From Dryobates pubescens (taxonomy: Eukaryota; Chordata; Aves; Piciformes; Picidae): 64,000 nucleotides of DNA. Positions 1 through 11,162 of this stretch are shown piece after piece. Numbering within the stretch: the first letter of the stretch is position 1; each line of letters starts with the position of its first letter. The position numbers and the translations under genes are program-made. Location: assembly GCF_014839835.1 (NCBI RefSeq), contig NC_071646.1, positions 4,650,001 to 4,714,000 of the forward strand. The letters are read 5' to 3'. The notes beneath the pieces were generated by a model, which saw nothing but the letters and a program-made list of their open reading frames with translations, had not been told where the DNA came from and ran no database searches.

Positions 1-3000
1 CGCATTGGTCCTGCTCGGTAGGTTCCACAGCAGTACGTTCGATTGACCTGAGTGGCCAGAAAGGAGAAGACAACATCAGCACAGCTTTAGCTCTGTCACA
101 GAAGATGAAAATGGGCTAATACAATGCACTAGGCCACAGGTGAGATGCATCTTGGACTCATCTCTATCCATTCCACTAGACACCACCTTTGGAAACAGGC
201 ATTCAGGACATCTGGCCCCAAGCTATCCCGAGAGACCAGAACTCTATGTTGCTGCCAGGAAAACACCTCTGAAGTTTGAGTACTTGACTAATTCAGGGAC
301 AACTCAGTGCTTCCAGGCTGACTTGAGAAATCCACCATGTAAAGTTTCACTGTGACTCAAGTCTTTCACCGGCAGCCTTAAATTGTGACAGCTTGTGCAG
401 CTGACTGCGCTTTCAAGCCAACACTGAAGCATCTGCACACCCACTTCAGTCATGTCCTAGAGGCCTTTTCCTTGTGACTGTAGCAAAGAACCCTGGTGTC
501 CGTCACAGAACCATGTCCTTTATTCTGCTAAGGTTACTACAGTGTATACACAAAACTGGACAAAAACTGAGAACATGAGAGGTCTGGCTGGAAACCCAGT
601 GTTGATGTTCAACAGTTTTAGGATATAACCTGCTGCCCCTGCTGCAGCCTGGAACATTTTAATCTCACTCAGGTTTTTTTTGTCATCCTCTGTAACACAG
701 CTTGTCCCATTTCCCAGGTCATCTGGAAACTTCTGCCAGCTTTCTGTTCCCAGAGGAGAACCACTGGCCAGACTCCAGCATTCTCTAGTCTCATGCTGTG
801 GACTGCAGCTCTAACATGCCATATGTACATAGAGTAGGTTGGATGTAAGTGCAGCAGCTGCTCAACCTTAAAAGACCAGAAATGCCACCATTGTCAGCCT
901 GTTTTGTCTACTCAGTTGTGTCTGAACCCCAACCTTCAGCAGCCTCTACATTCATCAAGTGGTTCTAGTGGTGAGAAACTGCATGGCTAAGTGGTGGGCC
1001 AGGTGCAAAGGACAAAGGGTTACTGGTACCTTCACAGCCATGTTCACCAAGTGTGGCACCTTTTATGACTCCGTTTATAGACGTATGTATGAAGCTGCTT
1101 CGTTTTCAGCTTTTTAGCTTTAAGTTTTGCAGCTCAGCCAACAAACCAGATGTAGTTAAACTACTCCATGAAGTTATTAAAGGTAAAATTAGGAGACTAA
1201 TAAAGCAAGAGTTACAGTTACTGCAGTTTTATTCTCTAGCAGCAACCATAGATGCTTTGCTTAATTATAGCAGTTTAGCTCCCTTCTATTTCAGAGTCCT
1301 CCTCTCTTTAGCTTTGTGTCTCAGCAGTTGGCAGTTCGGCACTGACTGCACACACTTACATCTTAATTAAAAGCTAAGTAAAAGCCAAAGGAAGCTTGCC
1401 ATACAGCTTTATTCCTCAGTCCTAAGCCAACTGATGCAGTGCATCAGTTCTGCCTGCAAATGCAGAAGTTCACAAGTCACAAAACTTCACTGTGTAGCTC
1501 AAGCACTCAACCTTCAAGTCCACAAAGTCATCAGCAGCAGCTGAATGAGTGCAGACACTTTTTGGGTTTGAGCATTTAGATTTTACAAGGCAGGCATTAT
1601 CATCAGGGGTTGTTAGTTCTTATTTTGCTGCTGCCCTCAGAGAAAGTTAAGTTTTTAAATCCCAGTGGAAAGTTGATGTCGGATGGGAACATACCAGTAG
1701 TGAAGTGGAACTCTCTCACCAGCTAGCCAGATGCAATTCAGAGCACCAGCACTGGAAACCCACAGCACTGGTCTAGTTCTGTGCACCTGGGGGTAAACCC
1801 AAGGTCTGAAATGCTCTGGTCCTTACAACAGTTCACTTTAACTACCCAGTACTGTTCCAGGGAAGATCAACTACTTCCAGTCAAGAGAACCCGGTGAGAC
1901 TCGGGTATTTCTCAGGCACCTGTCACCAGTTAAAATGAATTCTAATACTCTGTGGTTTTCCTTGTGGTGTTTCCAAAGGGAATGAAAAACTAGAAGCTTT
2001 AACAGCATTTTAATGCACTGGAATGCAATGAAAAAAAAAAAAAAAACAATTGAAAGACACCAGGAATATTTTAAGGAAATCTTGGATTTCAAAAAAAGTT
2101 AAGACAACCAAACTGTGAGATGATTCATTAACCAAAGCATGTCTGGCAGCATGTTGCAGAAGTAGAAAAACCTCTCCTATTATCACCTATTAGCTCCTTT
2201 TCCCACCACCTTGCCAGAAGCAATAGCAACTTATGTAAGACCTATTTCCCCCAGCTCCTCCCTGGCCTGTCCCCAGAACCCCCACTCCTTTGGGAGGGTT
2301 TAACTGTTCTTTGGGCCCTATCCACAACTGACCAGGCAGCTGCACAGCTGCTGCTTTGTTTCCACAGTAGCAGCAGTTTTTCAAGCCTAGATATATTCCA
2401 GTTCACTGAGTGGACCAGAGGCAGTTGCACTGGAACAACTGTCAGGGAAAATAAGAGTTGGTTCTAGCTGTGCTGTTAAGAAGGTTCAAATTGAAGAATG
2501 GCCTCATGTGAGGAAAGTTTTCAAGTCACTGCTCAGTGATCTGAGAAGCCAAAGCTCCTAGTGCAAGTGAACAGCTCCAAGCAAAGCTTAGCTTGAGCAC
2601 TGGAACAAATGAGCCAGAGACAATACAAGCCAAAAAAAAAAAGTCCAGAAAATATCAAAAGTTGATTTTAACACACAGAAATGAAACAGCTGTACTACAA
2701 ATATTGGAGTGCTTTGTTATAAACATTTATCTTATCCTCACTGCCCCAAAACCAAAGGAATTCACCTTGCAAGGGAGTTAATTAAAAAAATAAATCTAGT
2801 GATAATTAAGTCTTCCAGGTTAAAGTCCTTATTTTGACTTGGAGACACTTCCTTGTTTGTCTGAAAGGGCACACACAAAGCAGCTGGATGATGTACAAGC
2901 CAAAGGTCACATGAGCTTTCAGTTAACTTGCAGTTTACAGATCGAATTTTGATTTCTTGACAGCAAGTCTTTGAACGCTCAAAATTCCCTTGCCAGCATG

Positions 3001-5043
3001 GTTCAGCACAGCAAACAAGTTCATGCACACAGAAGGTTCAGACTAGGATAGAGGTGACTTGTCTTCAATTAAAAACAGGATCAGTATTACAACACAGGAA
3101 GTTCCAAAAGTGAAGCTGAGCCAATCTGCTTATTCCTCAACAGTGCTGCCAGGGAGCAGCAGCAGAACAGCCAGACATAGCGTGCCTCTGCTCTCTGAAG
3201 CAGGATACTTCAGCTTTCTCTAGTTAAAGATAAGCTGGCTTGAAAAAATTGAGTTTCAGCAGCATGCAGCAGCCAGAGTTGAGCCCACATTCCATTTAAA
3301 CATGTCCTTAGACAGTTTCCCATCACCTGTGTTCTGTCTCACAAGCTGTGACGAGACTTCTGTTTGCTCAGTGAGCTGCACGAACACACTTCAGCCAGAG
3401 AGGATTAAGCAGATCATGCTGAAGCTGGGTTTAGAGACATGTTTTAGACCAACCAAACCTTATGTCATGACTCAATCTTAATCATGTTTAGACAGTACTT
3501 AAAATAGAATTAATTGAAGTACCAGCACACACTATAGCCCAGGGAAACCTCTAGTTTATGACCATACATTCCTCAGATGTATTTATAGCATAAGCTGTTC
3601 ACGTTCAAGACATTCACCAACAAAGTGTAACTGTTCTGTATCCCCTTGGCACTGCTCAGCCACATTAGGTGTCACCACATGGACTCAAAGTAAATTACCC
3701 TGTAATCATGACGTCAAAGAACACAGCTAAATCACTAACACAGGAGACTTTCAAGCCTAAGCTGTGCCAAGTGTCCCATCTGCCAGCAGACATGCACTGT
3801 GCAGCAGGGCTCCTGCAGACAGCAGCATGCACGCCGACAGGCTGTGTGCAGAGCTCTGCTCTGGGACATGGCTCTGTCAGCAGAAGGATTTACTGAAGCC
3901 AAGGAGTAGAAGCTAGTTTAAGATAAGAGCTGCTGCAGCAGCTATTCATTGTCAAACAAATTCATAAGCGAAGTGTCAGAATGACTAATTTAATGGTATC
4001 TATGATAAATGCTAGGAAGCACTCAGATGCCACAAGTGACCACACAGTAACTCTGTGAAGCAATTGCTGTTCCTAGTGCAGATCTTTTATAAGCACTCGG
4101 TAAGCTCTAGAGACCAGAGCCCATCCACAAGCATTCCCAAGTGTGCTGATAAAGGACAGCTGTTCCAGTAGCACTGCAGTGTACCCCACAACAGAGCTTT
4201 AGGGTTCTCCTTCTAACAGGAGAAGCAGTAAAGGTAATTAAAGTCTTGAATAAGACTTTAATCAGCAGCCAACCCTATTCTCAGTCTAGACTAACCAGGA
4301 ATAGGTTTGTTCTATCTCAAACAGATTTCTCTGAACTGTAATGCTGCTGGATGTTCATTGAGACTAAGCTTCATCACAAGACTCAAATGCAAGGTGGTTT
4401 CATAGGGGAACCTTGAAATTAGCTTAGTTAATTGCTGCAGCCATTTAAGAACACACATAGATAGTTTGAGGATTTAAGACAATTTAAGCCTATGATGGAA
4501 ATCAAGGTAATAAATAGAACAAAAACCTTCTTCAAAGGCTATTTTAAAAGGTGTACTAAGCACCTCTCTGAAGCTGGGAAGTTTAAACATCCAGCATCAG
4601 CTCTTGATAGAATTAAAATGTTAAGAAACATCTGTCATGAATGACACCTGAACCATAACATCACTGCATCAAAACTCCAGATCCACTGCAAAAGCAGCAA
4701 CTCATCTATGCAGCACTTCACAGACTTGCCCATTGCCTGAGACGATGTCAGTATTCCCCTAAGTTTATTAGGGCAACTGCATGTCTGCAAGACAACCAGT
4801 ACAGATCTTTCCACAGGCCACAGTCTGCAGCATCTGAAATTTGATTCACCAACTACTAGAGGGCACAAGAGAGCTTTAAGCAGAAACAGGAATAAACAGC
4901 ACAGCATCAGTACTCCAAGTTATCTTTTTTTCCCCTCTAGTTAGACATTTGTCTCAGTGTTTTAGGCCATCCCTGCTCAGGATTAATGAGATTGGATTTA
5001 ATCTAGATGTCGTGCAACTTTTGTGCCTTTAAACCATCCTTAC
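1..5043 (-). other. RSBN1: RSBN1 intron 2 (partial), no gene seen
   Basis: This stretch follows the exon 2 donor of RSBN1 on the minus strand and runs off the window. The exon that should follow (family sequence beginning about VNRTYCCGTYRAGP) is not found here in any frame, so I read the whole stretch as part of intron 2. It is AT-rich with short A/T runs, for example the poly-A near 2030-2046. I see no transposon, RNA gene or coding exon in it. Confidence 0.75.
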
Positions 5044-8000
5044 CTGAGAGTGAAAATTTGAAATCGTTGTTGTTTCAATGTCCTTCTTGCCCAAAATTTC
5101 CATTTTCACTGGAGTGTTAGGAAAGTTAAAAGCAAAGTAATCCAGGAAGTCTGGTAAATAGGCAGCTGCTCCATGTACTATGGCTAAAGCATAGTAAGCT
5201 GCATTCTTATCATTTTCACTGAATGACAGCGCAAGGAACTCCTCTGCAAACCTCTCCATCTCCACTGGAGACAAAAATGAGAGTTCATCCATGTAAGCAT
5301 GAAGGACCAGAGCACCACCATTGGACTGATGCTCTTCATGAATGAAGTTACTAAACTTAGTGCCAGTTTTCAAGAAGTTGCTACGAACAGAATGCTCCTG
5401 GTGTGTCACAAATGGTGTTTGTACTCCCTGGGGTATTCGGTATTCCTGCATCCCCAAGTTCAGTCTGCAGAGCTGCTCATCCTTCAGATACCTGAAGGAT
5501 TCCTTGTTCATTTCCAAGTTATCACACTGTCCTTGAAACAGAGACTCTTTGTCAATGCGAGTCAGCCCAGCACACACCGTCTGCACTTCTTTGTTGTACA
5601 TCTTCAGCCGTTTTCCCCTCATATCTTCCCGGTGTTTCTTTTTCTTTTTTTTCTTGATCTTCTTCACAATGAGGCTGTCAGCTCGCTGGGTTTTGCCATT
5701 TTCATCTGGAGTTTCTGGCAGCAACAATAAAGAGCAGATTAGAGTTCTGCAGCTGCAGCATGTTCACCCCAAAAGAATTAACCACCCACCTCTCACTTGC
5801 TGAAGCTGTCTGTCCCAGGCAGACTGGCCAACACTGACACTGACTTTTGACTTACAAGCCTTAATTATACAACAGAAAATGCAGCACATCTGCTTATGGT
5901 GCAAAGGAAGCCTTGGCTTCAGGAAAACTCCAAGAACTCCAGCTTAATATCCTAAAATGATCTCCATTTTAATAGTTTTATTAGAATACCTTTAAAAGGA
6001 GTCTACGCTTCAGAACATCTGTAAGTACATTAATAGCTTCTGACATTTAAGGCAATACCATGCAGGGGAAGAGGATAAACAAGTATGTGTAACATTTAAA
6101 CACCAAGACTTTCATTGCAGAACCTCCCTGCCTCTGGATACACAATACAGAAGCAAAACAGTATGACTTCAGACATACAACCACGACTGACATTTAGAGA
6201 TAAAAATACTTGGAGCAGTTAGCTTGCTGCCCCCTCCCCCCCAATACATCTTAGGCTGATGATCTTTTGTATTAAGAGATCAGAACCACCACAGCCACAC
6301 CTTCAGCTAGCTTTTGTTAGCCTTATAGTCAATTCTTCAGTTAATTCAGAGCTAGAAATTAAGAGATGGTTGGTTGTTGTGGGTTTTTAAAGGTTAATCA
6401 ACCCATAAAAGGCTGAAGGCTGAGAGATAAAACTTCAGAGTAGGTCTCTTAGGCAAAATGTAACGGTTTAATTGCTCATCTTTCAGCAACAAAAACTAAT
6501 TCAAATAATATTTAGCAGTTACAGTGGTAGACAGAAATCCTGACAGCCCTGTTGTTAAAAATCTCAACTGCCAAGATTAAAATCTGCCTGAATCTAAGAA
6601 CTATTTTGTGCCACTGATGCACACAAACCCCCAAAACTGATATCCCCAGGACAGGGTCCGGGAGGTAACATCTGTCTGCGAAGTGCAAGAACTCAGGTTC
6701 TTCGGTTTCCTGCAGCACAGGGCTACCTGCAAACAAAATTGCCTTTCTTCCTCTGCAAACCTATCACATTTGTATGCCCTCTTTATTCTCTTGCAGTATG
6801 TGAAGTGAAAGAAAACATGATACACTGATCTGTGAGAAAGGTGTAATGATAAATACATGCAGCTTCAAGTTAGTCCAACCACAGGACTTAACTGTATCAT
6901 TACTAGTTTGGTCTCCAGCTCTGTAGTGAGCATTGTTGACCTTCATAACAGCCTGGTGTTACAAGCAGAATTACTCACCAAGAAAAGAAAGAGTCAATTG
7001 CTTAATACTGACTTCACACAATTGTCTTAGGACCTGAAATACAAGTTTCCACGGTACTGCTGCTAGCCTCCACAAAGAGCAAATGCCCTTGTTTCTATCT
7101 TACAACCAGGGACACTAGGAAAAGAAAGGTGGGATCGCTTGTTCTGGGAAGTCAACTGAAGGAGTGCTTTGAATAAGCTTTCCTGGAAGCCTCACAAGTT
7201 AAGTATGCATGAGCTTACTCAGTTACTAAGCTCTCAAGTGTAGATACTGCTTTACTAACTGCACTGAACATACTAACCACACAGGAGATCTTTGTTCTGG
7301 TGGGACTTAAGATTCCAAGCCGAAGCTAAACAAGAAATTCGTGCCACCACTGAGCTGTTGGGAATGCTTCCCTGTAGATGTTTCCAAGTTAATTTTTGGT
7401 TCTTAAAGGCATCTTATTTTAAGCATTTCTATTTTTAGATATAGTTTAAAAACCTCAGATGGGCACTTGTTTTAATTCTAAGTATCTTTCTGTTTGAAGA
7501 TATTCCCCAACAGCAGACATACACCTAGAAACTCGAAGTTTGGAACTTCCAGTGAACACTGTCTATTTTCAGGATAAAAGCTACTTTTGCCTCCCACCAA
7601 ATGCAGCAGTGTCATGGGACTCGCTGCTGTAGAAAGCAGACTCTGTATTAAGCAAAGCTAGAGAAGGACATAATGGTAATGCCATATCATTTCTTGAAAG
7701 AAATAGTTTCAATTATCCCTCTAAATAAATGGAAAGCCTCTAGTACCTCAAACACAGAAAACAGTATCTAGGTCACCAAACTACAGGCTCCCAGAGTGGG
7801 ATAAAACAACAGCAGTGCCAGTGACTCCAGTAGTCTAAAACTGTTAGCCAACACATAACCACACTATGATCACTGTGCAACAAAGACAGTGGACATGTTC
7901 CTTGTCACCTGTGGCCAAGGAAAGGGATATTACAGTCAAAGAAGCTGGCAGATTAATTAGATTATACATAGGACCGAAAACTGATAGGGAAAGGCTGGAA

Positions 8001-9528
8001 AAGAAATCCAGCCCCATTCCAACCCCAGCACATAGGGTGTCCAGGACAAATTGTGAATACCTTCAGACTGCCCGTCAGCAAACCTTTGCTTTGCAAATCT
8101 AGAGCTCAGATAATGGTAACAGTGTTTAAGACTACGCTAAAAGGAGGTCTGCCTACGTTACTGGGTTAGAACGGACCCAGTCACGCTCCGGGGCCATGAA
8201 GATACACTATTTCTGTAGGTTTAGCAACATTTACCAAGCTAGGGCTTGGCATCTACTATCCAGCAGCTCTGATCGTCATTACTAAAACACAGCGGTTCAG
8301 AAGAACTACGCAGTGAGAAGTCTCTTCCTGTAACAGTCTTGCCCATTCTAATCTCAGTTCACCCTACTAGACATAACTTCTGCAAGCACTGCATCGCCGG
8401 TTTCTCCGGCACAGAACTTTCACACACACCCTCAAAGCACAATTCACAACATCTTCATTACAGTTAGCTTTCACAACTGTCTTATGTTTGTGCTGCTCTC
8501 ACCAACACGCTTTTTACTACCACAAACTTGTGAACGGAAGCAAAACATTCCTGTACCGTCTGAAAACAAGACGCACGCCCCCAAATTCAGAGACGCTTTG
8601 GCCTTCCGATTTGAGAAATCTCGGGATCTTTCTTTAAAAAAAAAAAAGCAAGCCCAAACCAAAGCAGCAGCTCCTCAGCTTTAGCACATGTTAATGCAGG
8701 AAGAGTAGGATGGCAGCTTTACTGTCCCAGCGCTTCTGTCCTGAACCTGCGACAGGGCAGCCCCGAGCAGCACCAGCACAGCTCCCGCTCCGCGCAGAGC
8801 GCGGCTCGGCTGCCTCCGCCGCGCACCCGGGCTCCGCGCTCAGTCCCGAGGGGCAGCAGCGTCGCGCCCCGCTAACGGCGACAAGGACCGAGCCCGGCTC
8901 TGCCCGCGCACCCCCGCACACACGAGCGCACGCAGACGGGCTCGGGGCTCCCAGAGACGCGTTTCTCTCCGCTCCCGCCTTCGCCCGAACGAGCGAGGCC
9001 GAGCCCCAGCCAAAGGCTCCGCCGTCTGGTGGTCGGCCGGCCGGGCGCCAGCTCAGGTGCACGGGCGGCAGCCGGCCGGCCCCGCCGCACCCCCCGCTCC
9101 TCACCTCGCTTGCTGGGCCGCCCGGCTGCCCCGTCCGCGGGGCTGCCCCGCCTTGCCTTCTGCGGCTGCCCGGCGGCCAGGCGGCCGGGCTCGGGGCCGG
9201 TGGCGGGGCGATGCCGGTGGTGGTGGTGGCGGCGCTCCTCGAGCGCGGCGGGCGGCGGCAGGCTGAGCGGGGAGAAGGTGAAGAGCCCGGCGGAGGCGGG
9301 CAGGCCGGGCAGGGCGGCCGGGGGCAGCGGCTCCGCCGGGCCGGGCCCCGCCAGCAGCTGCGGCTGGCTCAGCCGGGCCCGCTTGCCGCCGCTCGCCGCC
9401 TCGCCGGGGGTGCTCCGCCGCCGGCGGCCGCTGCCGCGGGGCCGGCCGGGCCGGTCCCCGGACGGGAGCGGGGGCGGCTCCTCCGGGGCCCGGGACACTG
9501 CGCGTACCGCAGCGACCTGCGCGGCCAT
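5044..9528 (-). CDS. RSBN1: RSBN1, round spermatid basic protein 1 (first two coding exons; rest outside window)
   Basis: Coding exons are 9105-9528 and 5044-5714. They join in phase (KR-E-TPDENGK) to give residues 1-365 of a protein of about 800 residues in human. RSBN1 is a nuclear protein with a JmjC-like fold; its worm relative DPY-21 demethylates H4K20me2. That catalytic part is encoded by exons left of the window. Exon 1 encodes a low-complexity basic and proline-rich tail with LFTFSPLSL (about 82-90) and a histidine run (about 101-104). Exon 2 opens with the lysine-rich nuclear-signal-like stretch KKIKKKKKKKH (about 159-169). It then carries the highly conserved family block containing YMDELSFLSP, YLPDFLDYFAFNFPN and MEILGKKDIETTT. 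I chose the start at MAAQV because it is the conserved family start context. An in-frame ATG upstream (9690) is discussed in the findings. Donor sites: CGAG|GTGAGG (exon 1) and CAG|GTAAGG (exon 2). Confidence 0.96.
5715..9104 (-). other. RSBN1: RSBN1 intron 1
   Basis: The intron lies between two phase-matched RSBN1 coding exons. It is about 3.4 kb, AT-rich, and turns GC-rich only near exon 1, where the CpG island begins at about 8.7 kb. A poly-A tract sits near 8637-8647. I see no recognisable repeat family, RNA gene or extra coding exon. Confidence 0.85.
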
Positions 9529-9900
9529 TTCAGGGGCTCCCTCACACACATTTAAATGGCCCGAGCGCCAGCACGCGCGGCGCAGGCGCGGCGCGGCGCC
9601 CCCTGGGGGCCGTAGTTCGCGGCGGCGCGCGACGGGAGGTGTAGTCCGCGCGCGGGCGCAAGCGCAGGCGGCGACACGAGGGGCCGTCACGTGAGCAGGC
9701 GGTGCGCGCGGGGCCCGGGCGCGGGAAATCCCCGGCCGGCGCGTGCCGGCGGCTGCGTCACCGCGGGGCCTACGGGGCCCCGCCCTCCGCTGCGCTGAGC
9801 GCCCCCTGCAGTGCGGGGCCGGCGCTGCACCCCGCAGCGCAGCAGGGGCAGGGAGCTGCTGCAGCAGGGGCAGAGCAGGGCCTGGGGACCCTCTGCGGGG
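8700..9900. promoter_or_regulatory. RSBN1: CpG-island promoter of RSBN1
   Basis: The sequence is very GC- and CpG-rich around the RSBN1 first exon. Upstream of the start codon (higher coordinates, since the gene is on minus) are two perfect NRF1 consensus sites, GCGCAGGCGC at 9580-9589 and GCGCAAGCGC at 9656-9665. There is also a palindromic E-box TCACGTGA at 9687-9694. These suit a broadly expressed gene. The exact transcription start cannot be read from sequence alone. Confidence 0.8.
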
Positions 9901-9999
9901 GGGACAGATTGGGACAGTCGTGGGTTTTCAGCATGGAGAAGAAAAGGCTCCAGGGAGACCATCTGGTGCTTAAAGGGGTTGATCAGAAAGCTGAGGACA

Positions 10000-10285
10000 C
10001 TTTTGAGCAGGGACTCTTTTGACAGGAGAAGAGGTGATGGTTTGAAACTAAAAGAGGGAGAATCAGAGTGGAGGGAAGGGAGAAATGTTTGACACTGAGG
10101 GTGGTGAGACCCAGACTGCTCAGAGATGCAGTAGATGCTGCATCCCTGGAACCATTGCAGGTCAGGTTGTTTGGAGCTCTGACCAATGTCCCTGCTGACT
10201 GCAGTGGGGTTGGACTAGGTGACCTTTAAAGGTTCCTTCTAACCCAAGCCCGACTGTGGTTCCATGATTCTGTTCTATGACCATC
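10000..10285 (+). mobile_element. CR1 LINE 3' fragment
   Basis: This is a 5'-truncated, diverged CR1 in plus orientation. It carries the typical CR1 end: the block around 10201-10245 that includes GGACTAGGTGACCTTTAAAG, then an octamer-type tail (CCATGATTCTGTTCTATGA) ending near 10280. It lies between the RSBN1 promoter and the PTPN22 3' end. Confidence 0.85.
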
Positions 10286-10299
10286 AGTATAACCAGGCA

Positions 10300-11162
10300 G
10301 GCCGATCAATAAACTTTATTTTTACAGCATTGCTCACGTCGCAAAACACTTAATTGGTTAAATTCATGATGATTTCCCAAGCTACAGCATTGGAACACCC
10401 AAAGCCAGCTGTAGGTTCTGGCATCACAGTTCTGGTGGAGACTGAGGCATCACAACATAGCAGCCACCAGCCTGGCGCATGGGGTTGGGCTCAGCCTGTG
10501 CCCAGCATCGCTGCACAAAGTCACCAAGGTGCTGCTCCCCCAGCCTCAGGCCTGCAGATGTCCACACCACTTCCCTGGCTACTGGTGGTGGGTTTGGTAC
10601 AACAGGGAAATATTTGCCACAGGAATATAAATTAGATAAGGTCTGTTGTTGGCTCCCCTTGCTGACTTCACTGAAAAAATAAGGCAGGTAACTTCCAGGC
10701 TGTGTTAGCCCAGGAACATTTAAGGAGGTGCAGGTTTTGGATTCCAATAGATTTGCACATGGGGGTGAAGTTCCAGAGGCTGTGTCTGCACAGTCCAGAG
10801 CTGTTCTGCTTTGGCCTTCACTCAATCATCTTCACTGGATCCCTTCTCCAGTTTACACTGCTCAGCTCAGCAAGCTCAAATCCATCCTTTTGAAGTGAAT
10901 ACATTCCAAAACAAAACACATATGTATCTCTCCTGGTTATAGCTTCCATCCTGTTGTAAGTCCTGAAAGTGCCTACCTGATAGTACTTCTATATCCTTCA
11001 CTTTCAAAGTTCACTTGATGAAGGATGTACAAACAATGCCTGAGCTGTAATTACCATGCAGCAGCTTTTGACGTGTTGTGATGGAAACCTTACTGGGATG
11101 AGCACTTGGAGCATCCAAGAAGGACTTCACGAATCCATAGCACCGAGTCTTACAAAACACAT
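10300..11162 (-). other. PTPN22: PTPN22 3' UTR with poly(A) signal at 10315-10320
   Basis: Minus-strand sequence downstream of the PTPN22 stop codon (11163-11165). An AATAAA hexamer on minus lies at 10315-10320, predicting cleavage near 10295-10300 and a 3' UTR of about 0.86 kb. The signal sits just beside the tail of a CR1 that reads the other way. No open reading frame here looks real. Confidence 0.65.

Noticed and set aside
8710-9694. Long open frames on the plus strand across the RSBN1 first exon
   Set aside because: They are Pro/Ala/Gly/Arg-rich shadows of a CpG island opposite a real coding exon; no family resemblance.
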